Of a stretch of DNA of 64,000 nt, positions 39,578 through 47,946 are shown piece by piece. Source of the stretch: Onishia taeanensis (GTDB taxonomy: Bacteria > Pseudomonadota > Gammaproteobacteria > Pseudomonadales > Halomonadaceae); assembly GCF_003268885.1 (NCBI RefSeq), contig NZ_QLSX01000009.1, positions 124,001-188,000 of the forward strand, read 5' to 3'. A program made the position numbers and the translations under genes. The notes beneath the pieces are model-generated. The model made no database searches and was not told the origin of the DNA. It worked only from the letters and a program-made list of their open reading frames with translations. Position 1 is the first letter of the stretch, and every line of letters begins with the position of its first letter.

Positions 39578-40621
39578 ATGAGCGAGCCGATGAACGCGCC
39601 GAAGAATGAGCCCATGAACGAGTCGATTGACACCCCCGGGAACACAGCACGGGGCGGTCGCGCCCTGAAGATCGGGGTGGTGATGGATCCTATTGCCGAC
39701 ATCACCTATAAGAAGGACACCACCATGGCCATGCTGTGGGCGGCCACTGCGCGCGGTGCCTCGCTTCACTACATGGAGCAGGAGGATCTCTACCTGCGCG
39801 ACGGCCGCGCCCACGCCCGGCTTCGCGATCTCGAGGTCTTCCACGACCCCGAGGATTGGTATCGCCTCGGTGAGCCGGTGGCCACGCCGCTTGCCGAGCT
39901 CGACGTGATCCTGATGCGCAAGGACCCGCCGGTGGACGGCAACTTCCTCAATGCCGTGCATCTGCTGGGCTTCGCCGAGCGCGAGGGCGTGCTGGTGGTC
40001 AACCCGACCCGGGCACTGCTCGAATGCAACGAGAAGCTCTTCGCCCAGCAGTTCCCCCAGTGCTGCACGCCGACCCTGGTGTCCTGCAGCGAACCGGTAC
40101 TGCGCGCCTTCCAGGCCGAGCATGGTGATGTCATCTTCAAGCCGCTGGACGGCATGGGCGGCAGCGGCATTTTTCACGTGCTCCCGGACGGGCGCAATAT
40201 CGGCGCTATCCTCGAGACGCTCTCCGATCGCGGCCACCGCCAGATCATGGCCCAGCGCTATCTTCCCGAGATCAAGGACGGCGATACCCGCATCCTGCTG
40301 GTCGACGGCGAGCCGATTCCCTATGGTCTGGCCCGGGTGCCGATGGCCGGCGAAACTCGTGGCAATCTGGCCGCCGGCGGGCGCGGCGTCAGCCGTGAGC
40401 TGACCGCCCGCGATCACTGGCTTATCGAACAGGTGCAGCCGATGATTCGCGAGAAGGGGCTGCTGTTCGTTGGCCTCGATGTGATCGGCGATTACATCAC
40501 CGAGATCAACGTGACCAGCCCCACCTGCGTGCGCGAGATTGACGACCAGCGCGGCACCGACATCGCCGGTACCCTGATGGACGCCATCGAGCGCCGCCTC
40601 GACGCCCACCGGGCCGGCTAG
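39578..40621 (+). CDS. gshB: Glutathione synthetase
   Basis: ATP-grasp ligase joining gamma-glutamylcysteine and glycine. The 347 residues start with an unusual 30-residue Met/Asn/Glu-rich leader before the core LKIGVVMDPIADITYKKDTT. Substrate and ATP motifs include LMRKDPPVDGNFLNAVHLL, KPLDGMGGSGIFHV and the C-terminal EINVTSPTCVREID. A TTG immediately before the ATG is in frame. It begins the gshB-tonB-yqgE-yqgF block seen in pseudomonads. Confidence 0.96.
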   Translation: MSEPMNAPKNEPMNESIDTPGNTARGGRALKIGVVMDPIADITYKKDTTMAMLWAATARGASLHYMEQEDLYLRDGRAHARLRDLEVFHDPEDWYRLGEPVATPLAELDVILMRKDPPVDGNFLNAVHLLGFAEREGVLVVNPTRALLECNEKLFAQQFPQCCTPTLVSCSEPVLRAFQAEHGDVIFKPLDGMGGSGIFHVLPDGRNIGAILETLSDRGHRQIMAQRYLPEIKDGDTRILLVDGEPIPYGLARVPMAGETRGNLAAGGRGVSRELTARDHWLIEQVQPMIREKGLLFVGLDVIGDYITEINVTSPTCVREIDDQRGTDIAGTLMDAIERRLDAHRAG

Positions 40622-40631
40622 CGCCCTCGCC

Positions 40632-41582
40632 ATGGCTTGGCTCGGCGATGTCGTCAGTGTGCCCTTCGGCGTGGCGTCTGATGATAGCCACGCCCCGGTC
40701 ACCCGGGGCTATCGCCATGTGTTCGCCTGGGCGGTAGCGATCGGCCTGCACCTGATCTTGCTCGCCCTGGTGGCGGGCGTTTCGCTGCCTACACCGCCCG
40801 CGCCAGCATCGTCGCACAGCCTTGATGTGGTGCTGGTCAGCCGCCCGGCAGCGACGCCCGAGCGGGCCAGTGCCATCGCCGAGGCGGCGCAGGAGGCCGC
40901 ACGCCTCGACACCGCGGCTGAGACGGCGCCCGACCTTCTGCCTGAGGCGACGCCCGAGCCCGCCAACGCTTCCGCAACGCCCGAGCCGGCGTCCGCGAAA
41001 CGCTTAGCCGAGCAGGTTGCCGCGCCTTCCCCCGAGCCCGTCGCCGAACCTGAACCGGCGCCTGACGCCGAGCCTGAGCCCTTGGTGGCCGCCGAACCGG
41101 TGAGTGAGCCGGTGAGTGAGCCGGTCGCTGAGCCCGTATCTGAGACTAAGGCGCCGTCTCTGTCCGGTCGCGAGCTGGCCGCCAGTGCCACCGCCTCGCT
41201 GCGAGAGCGCGACTTCGCCATGAGTGAGCAGCCCGCCGAGCTCGCCGACCAAGAACAGCAGGCCGCGAGGGAGGCCGCCGAGGCCCGCTACGTGGATGCC
41301 TGGACGCGGCGGGTGCAGGATTACGGCAACCGCTTCTACCCCGCGCCGCCTGACCTGGACGGTCAGTTGAAGGTGCGCGTGGTGATCGACCATCAGGGGC
41401 AGCTCCTGCAGGCAGAGGTGGTACAATCGTCGGGACATCCCGAACTCGACCAGGCGGCGCTGGATACCATTCGTGGTGCAGCACCTTACCGGCCCTTCGA
41501 TCGTGGTATGGCCGGGCTCGACCGCCTGTCCATCAGCCGCATCTGGCGATTCGGCACCGGCAATGATTTCGGCGTGCGCTGA
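40632..41582 (+). CDS. TonB family energy transducer (TonB3-like)
   Basis: Inner-membrane protein spanning the periplasm to pass energy to outer-membrane receptors. Of 316 residues, 30-50 form the membrane helix (FAWAVAIGLHLILLALVAG), 60-170 are Pro/Glu/Ala-rich with Glu-Pro-Val-Ser repeats (EPVSEPVSEPVAEPVSE near 156), and the C-terminal TonB domain (about 215-310) has YPAPPDLDGQLKVRVVIDHQ and VVQSSGHPELDQAALD. No exbB or exbD is adjacent. Position between gshB and yqgE matches Pseudomonas tonB3, which is not the iron-transport TonB. Confidence 0.88.
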   Translation: MAWLGDVVSVPFGVASDDSHAPVTRGYRHVFAWAVAIGLHLILLALVAGVSLPTPPAPASSHSLDVVLVSRPAATPERASAIAEAAQEAARLDTAAETAPDLLPEATPEPANASATPEPASAKRLAEQVAAPSPEPVAEPEPAPDAEPEPLVAAEPVSEPVSEPVAEPVSETKAPSLSGRELAASATASLRERDFAMSEQPAELADQEQQAAREAAEARYVDAWTRRVQDYGNRFYPAPPDLDGQLKVRVVIDHQGQLLQAEVVQSSGHPELDQAALDTIRGAAPYRPFDRGMAGLDRLSISRIWRFGTGNDFGVR

Positions 41583-41596
41583 CGCCCGGGAGGCCC

Positions 41597-42154
41597 ATGC
41601 AAAGCTTGAAGCACCATTTTCTGCTGGCGATGCCCCACCTCGAAGATCCCAACTTCGCGGGCAGCCTGAGCTACCTGTGTGATCACGACGACAATGGCAC
41701 CATGGGCGTGATCGTCAATCATCCTCTGGACATGAGCCTCGACGCCCTGTTCGAGCAGCTGGAGCTGGATGCCAGCGAGAGCCTGCATCGCAACGCCCCG
41801 GTCTATTACGGCGGCCCGGTCCATCAGGATCGCGGTTTCATCCTGCACCGCGGCTCCGCCAAGCCATGGGATTCCAGCATCCAAGTCGATAACGACATCG
41901 CCCTGACCACCTCGATGGACATGCTCAAGGCGCTGGCGGAAGGCCGCGGCCCCGACGACTTCCTGATCTGCCTGGGCTGCAGCGGCTGGGAGGCCGGCCA
42001 GCTCGAGGACGAGCTGAAGGACAACGCCTGGCTGACCGTCGAGGGTGATAGCCGCATTCTCTTCGACACCCCGTCGGAGCAGCGTCTTCACGCCGCCGCT
42101 GGCATCCTCGGCATCGACCTGAACCTGATGAGCCGCGAGGCAGGGCACTCCTGA
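41597..42154 (+). CDS. yqgE: UPF0301/AlgH family protein YqgE
   Basis: A 185-residue member of the conserved UPF0301 (AlgH/YqgE) family; its biochemical role is not settled. The family start MQSLKHHFLLAMPHLEDPNF is followed by GTMGVIVNHPLDMSLDALF, YGGPVHQDRGFILHRG and LGCSGWEAGQLEDELKDNAW. It overlaps ruvX by one base (the A of the TGATG stop/start), a linkage found widely in proteobacteria. Confidence 0.93.
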   Translation: MQSLKHHFLLAMPHLEDPNFAGSLSYLCDHDDNGTMGVIVNHPLDMSLDALFEQLELDASESLHRNAPVYYGGPVHQDRGFILHRGSAKPWDSSIQVDNDIALTTSMDMLKALAEGRGPDDFLICLGCSGWEAGQLEDELKDNAWLTVEGDSRILFDTPSEQRLHAAAGILGIDLNLMSREAGHS

Positions 42155-42609
42155 TGGCCAACCCAGGCGAACGGCTGATTCTGGCCTTCGACTTCGGCAC
42201 CCGGCGCATCGGCGTGGCGGTAGGCAACGAGATGCTCAAAAGCGCCACGGCGCTGGAGCCGCTGCCGGCCCGGGACGGCATCCCCGACTGGGCGCAGGTC
42301 ACGCGCCTGATCGAGGAGTGGCGCCCGGACCTGTTCGTGGTCGGCCTGCCGATCAACATGGACGACAGCGAGTCCGAGATGAGCACTCGTGCCCGCAAGT
42401 TCGGCAACCGGCTTTACGGGCGCTACGGTAAACCCTGCGAGATGGTCGACGAGCGCGGCTCCACCCGCGAGGCCAAGACCCTCGCCCGGGAGGCCGGCCA
42501 CCGCGGCAACTACCGCGAGGAGAGCGTCGATGGCCTCGCCGCCGCGCTTATCCTCGAAGGCTGGTTCGCCCACGAGGAAGGCCTGCCTGGCGGGCGCACG
42601 ACCGGCTGA
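42154..42609 (+). CDS. ruvX: Putative pre-16S rRNA nuclease / Holliday junction resolvase-like YqgF
   Basis: RNase H-fold protein of 151 residues implicated in final processing of the 16S rRNA 5' end. It has the first catalytic Asp in LILAFDFGTRRIGVAVGNEM (about 8-27), VVGLPINMDDSESEMSTRAR and VDERGSTREAKTLAREAGHR, and the last acidic residue near YREESVDGLAAALIL. It is translationally coupled to yqgE and followed by a strong terminator. Confidence 0.93.
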   Translation: MANPGERLILAFDFGTRRIGVAVGNEMLKSATALEPLPARDGIPDWAQVTRLIEEWRPDLFVVGLPINMDDSESEMSTRARKFGNRLYGRYGKPCEMVDERGSTREAKTLAREAGHRGNYREESVDGLAAALILEGWFAHEEGLPGGRTTG

Positions 42610-42639
42610 TACCGCAGCTTGTTTCTGACATGACTTGCC

Positions 42640-42682
42640 AAGACGACAACGGCCCGCTCACTGAGCGGGCCGTTGTCGTCTT
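42640..42682. terminator. Near-perfect bidirectional terminator between ruvX and pyrB
   Basis: AAGACGACAACGGCCCGCTCA and its complement at 42662-42682 make an almost loopless palindrome with a 17-20 bp stem between the two convergent genes. Confidence 0.82.
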
Positions 42683-42704
42683 GAGGTGTTGCGTCAGGCG
42701 GGTA

Positions 42705-43736
42705 TCAGCCGCGCAGGTCGTCGACGCCGACGGTGTCGGGCACGAACCAGCGCACGTCGCGTAGATCCTTCTCGATCAGGTGATCGACCTCAAGCAAGGT
42801 GGCGAAGATCGCCATGCGCACAGGAATGCCGTTGTCGGTCTGGCGGAAGATCGCCAGGCGCGGGTCGCCGTTGAGATCCACGTCCAGGTCGTTGGCCTCG
42901 GGGCGGCTGTCGCGGGGCAGCGGGTGCATGACGATGGTGTCGCGGTGGCAGTAACGGTCCATGAAGGCGCGGTCGACGGTGAAGTCTCGCGACAGGCCGC
43001 CGAAACTCTCGCTCATCTCGGCGGTGAAGCGTTCCTTCTGGATGCGGGTGGTGTAGACCACGTCCAGATCGCTGAAATCGCTGGCCAGGCTCTCGCGGGT
43101 CTCGATCCGGTGCCCGCGATTGCTGACCAGGTCGGTCAGGTGATGCGGCATCTCGAGCCCCGGCGGGGCCACCAGGGTGATGCGCATCGGCTCGTACAGC
43201 GACAGCAGCTTGATCAGCGAGTGCACGGTGCGCCCGTACTTCAGGTCGCCGGTGAGCAGGATGTGGGCGCCGGCAAGCGACTTGCCGAGTCGGGTGAATT
43301 CCTTGTCGATGGTGTAGAGGTCGAGCAGCGCCTGGCTGGGGTGCTCGCCGGGGCCGTCGCCGCCGTTGATCACCGGCACGTTGGTGGCGCGGGCGAACTC
43401 GGCCACCGCGCCCTGCTCCGGGTGGCGCAGCACGATGGCGTCGCAGTAGCCGCTCATCACGCGGCTGGTGTCGTAAAGCGATTCGCCCTTGGCCATCGAC
43501 GAGAAGGTGAAGCCGGTGGTGTCGCACACGCTGCCGCCGAGCCGGCTGAAGGCGGCGTGGAAGCTGACGCGGGTGCGGGTACTGGCCTCGAAGAACAGGT
43601 TGCCGAGCACCGCTCCCTCCAGAACGCGGGTGACCTTGCGGCGTTGGGCGATCGGCTCCATCAGCGCGGAGACGCGCATCAGGTGATCGACATCGTCGCG
43701 TGACAGGGAATCGACGGAGAGCAGGTGGGAACTCAT
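42705..43736 (-). CDS. pyrB: Aspartate carbamoyltransferase catalytic subunit
   Basis: Condenses carbamoyl phosphate and aspartate in pyrimidine synthesis. The 343 residues carry the carbamoyl-phosphate loop FFEASTRTRVSFHAAF (about 50-65), the mobile-loop lysine in SMAKGESLYDT, GDGPGEHPSQALLDLYTI, GDLKYGRTVHSLIKLLS, and the aspartate-site HPLPRDSRPEAN. It is about 30 residues longer than E. coli PyrB. The partners usually flanking it in pseudomonads (pyrR, inactive pyrC) are absent here, and the gene faces ruvX instead of following it. Confidence 0.95.
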   Translation of the reverse strand: MSSHLLSVDSLSRDDVDHLMRVSALMEPIAQRRKVTRVLEGAVLGNLFFEASTRTRVSFHAAFSRLGGSVCDTTGFTFSSMAKGESLYDTSRVMSGYCDAIVLRHPEQGAVAEFARATNVPVINGGDGPGEHPSQALLDLYTIDKEFTRLGKSLAGAHILLTGDLKYGRTVHSLIKLLSLYEPMRITLVAPPGLEMPHHLTDLVSNRGHRIETRESLASDFSDLDVVYTTRIQKERFTAEMSESFGGLSRDFTVDRAFMDRYCHRDTIVMHPLPRDSRPEANDLDVDLNGDPRLAIFRQTDNGIPVRMAIFATLLEVDHLIEKDLRDVRWFVPDTVGVDDLRG

Positions 43737-43850
43737 CGCGGGCCTCGGATGACTGGATACGGTGAGCGCTAGTGTACTCCGCGTGGCGCCACGCTTCAGC
43801 CTCGCTGTATCGCGCCTGCGGCTCAGACCCGCTTACCTAGACTCGTTGAT

Positions 43851-44696
43851 TTAGGCCCGGTCGTCGGGGCGCCGACCGCTGGGGCGCCGGCCGCCCAGCA
43901 GGGCGGTGATTTCGTCGGCCGCGTCACGCACTAGCTGGCCAAGCTCGTTGAGTCGCGCCTCGGGAATGCGGGCCATGGGCCCGGAAACCGAGATCGCCGC
44001 CAGCGGCCGGCCGTGTTCATCGTGAATGGCGGCGGCCACGCAGTGCAGGCCGATTGCATGCTCCTCGCGGTCGCAGGCAAAGCCCGCGCGACGAATCTCG
44101 GCCATGGCGGCCTCGAGGGCGGCGGGGGTATCCAGGCTATTGGGGGTAACACGCGGCAGGCCGTGGGCATCGCGGATGCGGCCCACCTCGGCCTCGGGCA
44201 GCCAGGCCAGCAGGGCCTTGCCGACGCCGGAGGCATGCATCGGCGCGCGTGAGCCAAGTCGCGTGATCATGCGCATCATCTGCGGCGACTCGGTCTGCGC
44301 CAGGAAGACCGCCTGGCCGTTGTCCTCGATGCCGAGGTTGGCGGACTCGCCGCTGGCGTCGGTCAGTCGGCGCAGGAAGGGCCGGGCGGTGGCGACCAGG
44401 TCGCGGGCCTCGAGGAAGGCGTTGCCGATGCGAAACGTCTTGACGTCGATGCGCCAGCGGCCGAGTTCCGCCTCCTGGGTGATGAAGCCCTGACCGTACA
44501 GGGCCTGCAGCAGCCGATGCGTGGTGGAGGGAGCGAGCTCCATGCGCGCGGCGATGTCTGAAAGCGCGAGCCCTTGGGGCTCAACGGCCAGCACCTCCAG
44601 AATGTTCAGTCCGCGCACCAGCGACTGGCTGTGGCCGCCGCCGCTCTTGCCCGTGCCGGCGGGGCGTCCCACCGTCTTGCGTTTGCCGTCTGTCAC
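43851..44696 (-). CDS. IclR-family regulator, AllR-like
   Basis: Transcription factor of 281 residues. A basic leader (1-25) precedes the winged helix-turn-helix (about 27-90, ALSDIAARMELAPSTTHRLL) and the IclR effector domain (about 100-265) with MHASGVGKALLAWLPEAEVG and CDREEHAIGLHCVAAAI. IclR members next to allantoin genes, such as E. coli AllR, respond to glyoxylate or allantoin. It lies downstream of uraD on the same strand, with a 123-bp gap containing a GGAAAGGCCTTCC palindrome at 44766. Role as an island regulator is inferred from position. Confidence 0.85.
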   Translation of the reverse strand: MTDGKRKTVGRPAGTGKSGGGHSQSLVRGLNILEVLAVEPQGLALSDIAARMELAPSTTHRLLQALYGQGFITQEAELGRWRIDVKTFRIGNAFLEARDLVATARPFLRRLTDASGESANLGIEDNGQAVFLAQTESPQMMRMITRLGSRAPMHASGVGKALLAWLPEAEVGRIRDAHGLPRVTPNSLDTPAALEAAMAEIRRAGFACDREEHAIGLHCVAAAIHDEHGRPLAAISVSGPMARIPEARLNELGQLVRDAADEITALLGGRRPSGRRPDDRA

Positions 44697-44819
44697 GCCG
44701 TGCTCCTCATGGCCTTCCTGGTCGGTTCACAGGATACCGCCTCGACGGTGGGCTGTCGTGAAAACGGAAAGGCCTTCCACCTTTTCACTAGATGAGGTCA
44801 CGACAGGTTGTTACGGCTG

Positions 44820-45368
44820 CTACTCGTGCTCCGCGGCGCGGGATTCGAGCCGCAGTCGTGCGATGCGATGGATCTGGTCGATGGCCGTGCGGCGCTCCTC
44901 GTCCAGGGTGTTGTCGAGCCGGGCCTCGAAGGCCGCGAGGATGGCATGGCGATCCCGGCCCTTGACCGCGATCACGAAGGGAAAGGCGAAGCGCGCCTGG
45001 TAGGCCGCATTGAGGCGAGTAAAGCGCGCAAGCTCTGCGGGGGTGCACTGATCCAGCCCGGCGCCGGCCTGCTCCTTGAGCGAGTCGTCGGTGAGGGCGC
45101 CGGCCAGTGCCGCCTTGCCGGCGAGATCCGGGTGGGCGCGAATCACCGCGAGCTGACGGTCTTCATCCGCTGCATCGAGCACGGCGGCGAGGCGCCGGGC
45201 GAGGCCGTCGAGGTTATCCGCCCCCGGGCCGAGGCCCTGATCCCAGGCGGCCGCGGCGATCCAGGGCGAACACTCGTAGAGATCGCCGAAGCGGGCGAGG
45301 AAGGCCTCCCGGTCGAGGCGGCTGGGGCGAAGGTGCGTTGGCAGGGGAGCGGAGAAATGATCAGCCAT
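44820..45368 (-). CDS. uraD: 2-oxo-4-hydroxy-4-carboxy-5-ureidoimidazoline decarboxylase
   Basis: Converts OHCU to (S)-allantoin, the third step after urate oxidation. The 182 residues hold the family segments ECSPWIAAAAWDQGLG, the catalytic-His region IRAHPDLAGKAALAGALTDD and SLKEQAGAGLDQCTPAELAR, and FPFVIAVKGRDRHAIL. ATG at 45368 follows AAAGGAGTCGCC. It is divergent from uraH, and the 96 bp between them contain a TGTATACA palindrome. Confidence 0.95.
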   Translation of the reverse strand: MADHFSAPLPTHLRPSRLDREAFLARFGDLYECSPWIAAAAWDQGLGPGADNLDGLARRLAAVLDAADEDRQLAVIRAHPDLAGKAALAGALTDDSLKEQAGAGLDQCTPAELARFTRLNAAYQARFAFPFVIAVKGRDRHAILAAFEARLDNTLDEERRTAIDQIHRIARLRLESRAAEHE

Positions 45369-45402
45369 GGCGACTCCTTTGCGCGGCGGCGGAAGATATG
45401 CG

Positions 45403-45422
45403 ATACAGTAACTGTATACAAT
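45403..45422. promoter_or_regulatory. Candidate GntR operator between uraD and uraH
   Basis: A 15-bp palindrome, ATACAGT-A-ACTGTAT (45403-45417), overlaps TGTATACAAT (45413-45422). The second word recurs before four other units of the island. Its position can control both divergent genes. Confidence 0.6.
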
Positions 45423-45464
45423 AATCAGGGACGAAACACGTCCCGACCACCCACAGGAGGTCTC

Positions 45465-45815
45465 ATGGGGTATCTGACCACCCATGTGCTCGACACCGCC
45501 CGCGGATGCCCGGGCCAGGGCATCCGCCTCGAGCTCTTTCGCCTCGACGGCGAGTCCCGCACCCGCCTCACCGAGGCCGTGACCAACGCTGATGGCCGCT
45601 GCGATGCGCCGCTACTGGAGCGCGATGCCTTCACCGAGGGTGAATACGAACTGCTCTTTCATGCCGGTGATTATCTTCACGCGCTGGGCGAGCCGGCGTC
45701 GGGCGTCTTCCTCGAACGGATTCCGCTGCGCTTTCGGGTCGCCGACGCCGATGAGCACTACCACGTGCCGCTGCTGCTCTCGCCCTACGGCTATACCACC
45801 TACCGCGGCAGCTAA
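45465..45815 (+). CDS. uraH: 5-hydroxyisourate hydrolase
   Basis: Transthyretin-fold enzyme hydrolysing 5-hydroxyisourate to OHCU. The 116 residues begin LTTHVLDTARGCPGQGIRLE after MGY, with the first active-site His, and end in the diagnostic PYGYTTYRGS; ERIPLRFRVADADEHYHVPL holds further catalytic residues. ATG at 45465 has a strong AGGAGG. It is 21 bp before puuD and clearly co-transcribed with it. Confidence 0.96.
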   Translation: MGYLTTHVLDTARGCPGQGIRLELFRLDGESRTRLTEAVTNADGRCDAPLLERDAFTEGEYELLFHAGDYLHALGEPASGVFLERIPLRFRVADADEHYHVPLLLSPYGYTTYRGS

Positions 45816-45836
45816 CGCCCACCTCGAGAGATACTT

Positions 45837-47039
45837 ATGGACTATCTTCACGACTGGGCCAACCTGCTGCTGCGCTGGGGCCATTTGATCGTCGGCGTGG
45901 CCTGGATCGGCGCTTCCTTCTACTTCAACTGGCTCGAGAACCACCTCGAGCGCCAGAACGCTTCCCTGGGCGACGGCGTGGCTGGCGAGCTATGGGCGAT
46001 CCACGGTGGCGGCTTTTACCACCTGCAGAAGTACGAGCTGGCACCGCCGCGCCTGCCCGAGCCTCTGCACTGGTTCAAGTGGGAGGCCTACACCACCTTT
46101 CTGACCGGCTTTGCACTGCTGTGGGTGGTCTACTACCTGAACGCGGGTACCATGCTGCTGCCACCGGGCTCGGCGCTGGCACCCTGGCAGGGCGTACTGG
46201 TGGGGCTGGCGGTGATCTTCGGTACCTGGTTCGTCTATGACGCCCTGTGCCGAAGCCCCCTGGGGCGCCGCCCGGCGTGGCTGGCGCTTACCGGCTTTGC
46301 GCTGCTGATAGCGCTGACCTGGGCCCTGATGCAGGTCTTCAGCGGCCGCGCGGCCTACATCCATGTTGGTGCGGCGATCGGCACCTGCATGGTGGCCAAC
46401 GTCTTCCGGGTGATCATCCCCGGTCAGAAAGCGCTGGTGAGTGCGATGCAGACCGGCGCCGAGCGAGACCCGGCTCACGGCCGCCATGCCCTGCTGCGCT
46501 CGCGGCACAATAACTACCTGACCCTGCCGGTGCTGTTTCTGATGATCAGCAACCACTACCCCATGACCTACGCCTCCGAGTGGGGCTGGCTGGTGCTGGC
46601 GGGGCTGATGGCGTTCAGCGTGCTGGTGCGTCACTACTTCAATATCCGCCATCTGTTCGGACGCAAGGTGTGGGTGCTGCCCGCTGCCGGTCTGGCGCTG
46701 GTGACGCTAATGGCGGCGATGGCGCCCGAGCCGGCCCCATCGTCTCTCGCGACGACCGGGACCGCCGAGAGCGCGGCCCCCGAAATCGCCTTCAGCGAGG
46801 TGTCCGCGATCATCGAGGAGCGCTGCGCGGGCTGCCATGCCGTCGTGCCGACCTTCGGGGGTTTTGCCGCCGCGCCTGCCGGCGTGCAACTGGACACCGG
46901 CGAGCAGATTCGCCGTCATCTCAAGGATATTCAGCGCGTCGCGGTCACCACTCACTACATGCCGCTTGGCAACGTCACCGGCATGACCGACGACGAGCGG
47001 GCGACCCTTGGCGCCTTTATCGAGCACTCGGCTCCTTGA
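45837..47039 (+). CDS. puuD: Membrane urate hydroxylase PuuD with cytochrome c domain
   Basis: Integral-membrane urate oxidase that uses a cytochrome c domain as electron acceptor instead of releasing hydrogen peroxide. Of 400 residues, about 1-290 contain seven to eight hydrophobic helices (HLIVGVAWIGASFYFNWLEN, FLTGFALLWVVYYL, LVLAGLMAFSVLV). The C-terminal 90 residues carry one haem c site, ERCAGCHAVVPTF (CxxCH near residue 333), with a likely axial Met in THYMPLGNVTGMT. It follows uraH directly, so urate oxidation and the next step are co-expressed. Confidence 0.93.
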   Translation: MDYLHDWANLLLRWGHLIVGVAWIGASFYFNWLENHLERQNASLGDGVAGELWAIHGGGFYHLQKYELAPPRLPEPLHWFKWEAYTTFLTGFALLWVVYYLNAGTMLLPPGSALAPWQGVLVGLAVIFGTWFVYDALCRSPLGRRPAWLALTGFALLIALTWALMQVFSGRAAYIHVGAAIGTCMVANVFRVIIPGQKALVSAMQTGAERDPAHGRHALLRSRHNNYLTLPVLFLMISNHYPMTYASEWGWLVLAGLMAFSVLVRHYFNIRHLFGRKVWVLPAAGLALVTLMAAMAPEPAPSSLATTGTAESAAPEIAFSEVSAIIEERCAGCHAVVPTFGGFAAAPAGVQLDTGEQIRRHLKDIQRVAVTTHYMPLGNVTGMTDDERATLGAFIEHSAP

Positions 47040-47061
47040 TGGCCGGTTTGCCCCGGCAAAT

Positions 47062-47071
47062 CGTATACAAT
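47062..47071. promoter_or_regulatory. Candidate operator upstream of the GntR gene
   Basis: CGTATACAAT, a copy of the TTGTATAC-type word, lies 42 bp before the gntR start. It fits autoregulation. Confidence 0.5.
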
Positions 47072-47112
47072 GACCGCTCTAGCAAGGGCAGTCTGCAGCG
47101 AGGAGTGAGGTC

Positions 47113-47862
47113 ATGAACCAGCGCCAACGATGGCCCGAGGGCAAGCAAGGATCGGCCCCGAAGGCAGCGAAGCGCCGGGGCAAAGACGGTGATGGGGCCA
47201 AGCGCCACGAGACGATCTATCAGTCGATCAGCGACGCCATCATCGAGCATCGCCTGAGGCCGGGCGCCCGGCTAAGGGAGGATGCCCTGGCCGATGTCTT
47301 CGACATCAGCCGTACCGGTATCCGCAAGATTCTGCAGCGTCTCGCGCTCGAGGAGTTGGTGACGCTGACGCCGCGCCGCGGGGCCAGCGTGACGCGCCCT
47401 TCCGCCGATGAGGCCAAGGACGTCTTCGATGCCCGCCAGATGATCGAGTGTGGCCTGATGCCGGAGATTACCCGACGCATCACCCCCGAGGATGTCCGGG
47501 CGCTGCGTGACATGGCGACCCGCGAGCGTGAGGCGTTGCGAGCTGGCGAGCAGAGCACGGCCATCAAGCTCTCGGCGGCTTTCCATGGTCACCTGGCGGG
47601 GCTTTCCGGTAACGCCACCCTGGCGGCCTTCGTCGAGCGTCTATGCTCACGTTCCTCGCTGATTCTTGCGGTCTATGGCAATTCGGGCCACCTGGGCTGC
47701 GAATCCCATGATCACGATGACCTGGTGAGCTATTTGGAAAAGGGGAACGGCGAACGCGCTCAGGCGTTCATGGGGCGCCACCTAAAGGCCATCGAGGCCT
47801 CGCTCTCCATCCATAGCGAAGAGGATGGGGCGCCGGATCTCTACACGATATTTTCGCGCTGA
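47113..47862 (+). CDS. GntR-family (FadR/FCD) regulator of purine catabolism
   Basis: Regulator of 249 residues. After a basic, disordered leader (1-30) comes the winged helix (about 33-97): ETIYQSISDAIIEHRLRPGA and ADVFDISRTGIRKILQRLAL. The FCD effector domain (about 108-235) has its metal-binding histidines in SAAFHGHLAGLSGN, ESHDHDDLVSYL and MGRHLKAIEASL. It lies between puuD and an NCS1 permease. GntR/FCD proteins bind palindromes such as TTGTATACAA, and that word precedes this gene and four other island units. It is therefore the best candidate for the local regulator. Confidence 0.88.
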   Translation: MNQRQRWPEGKQGSAPKAAKRRGKDGDGAKRHETIYQSISDAIIEHRLRPGARLREDALADVFDISRTGIRKILQRLALEELVTLTPRRGASVTRPSADEAKDVFDARQMIECGLMPEITRRITPEDVRALRDMATREREALRAGEQSTAIKLSAAFHGHLAGLSGNATLAAFVERLCSRSSLILAVYGNSGHLGCESHDHDDLVSYLEKGNGERAQAFMGRHLKAIEASLSIHSEEDGAPDLYTIFSR

Positions 47863-47892
47863 GAGGCGGCTTGCTTTGGGTGCCATCAACAT

Positions 47893-47925
47893 AAAAAGGC
47901 CCCCGCCGATGGCAGGGGCCTTTTT
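47893..47925. terminator. Bidirectional terminator between gntR and the NCS1 permease
   Basis: AAAAAGGCCCC and GGGGCCTTTTT flank an 11-base loop; A- and T-runs on the two sides allow use in both directions. Confidence 0.85.
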
Positions 47926-47946
47926 ATGCGAGGGGTGAGTCGCTGA

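Noticed and set aside
40170-40185. TTTTTCACGTGCTCCC inside gshB as a parS site
   Set aside because: Shares only the CACGTG centre; the outer arms do not match.
44766-44778. GGAAAGGCCTTCC before the IclR-type gene as an IclR operator
   Set aside because: Short, imperfect and unique in the window; mentioned in the gene entry but not strong enough to call.
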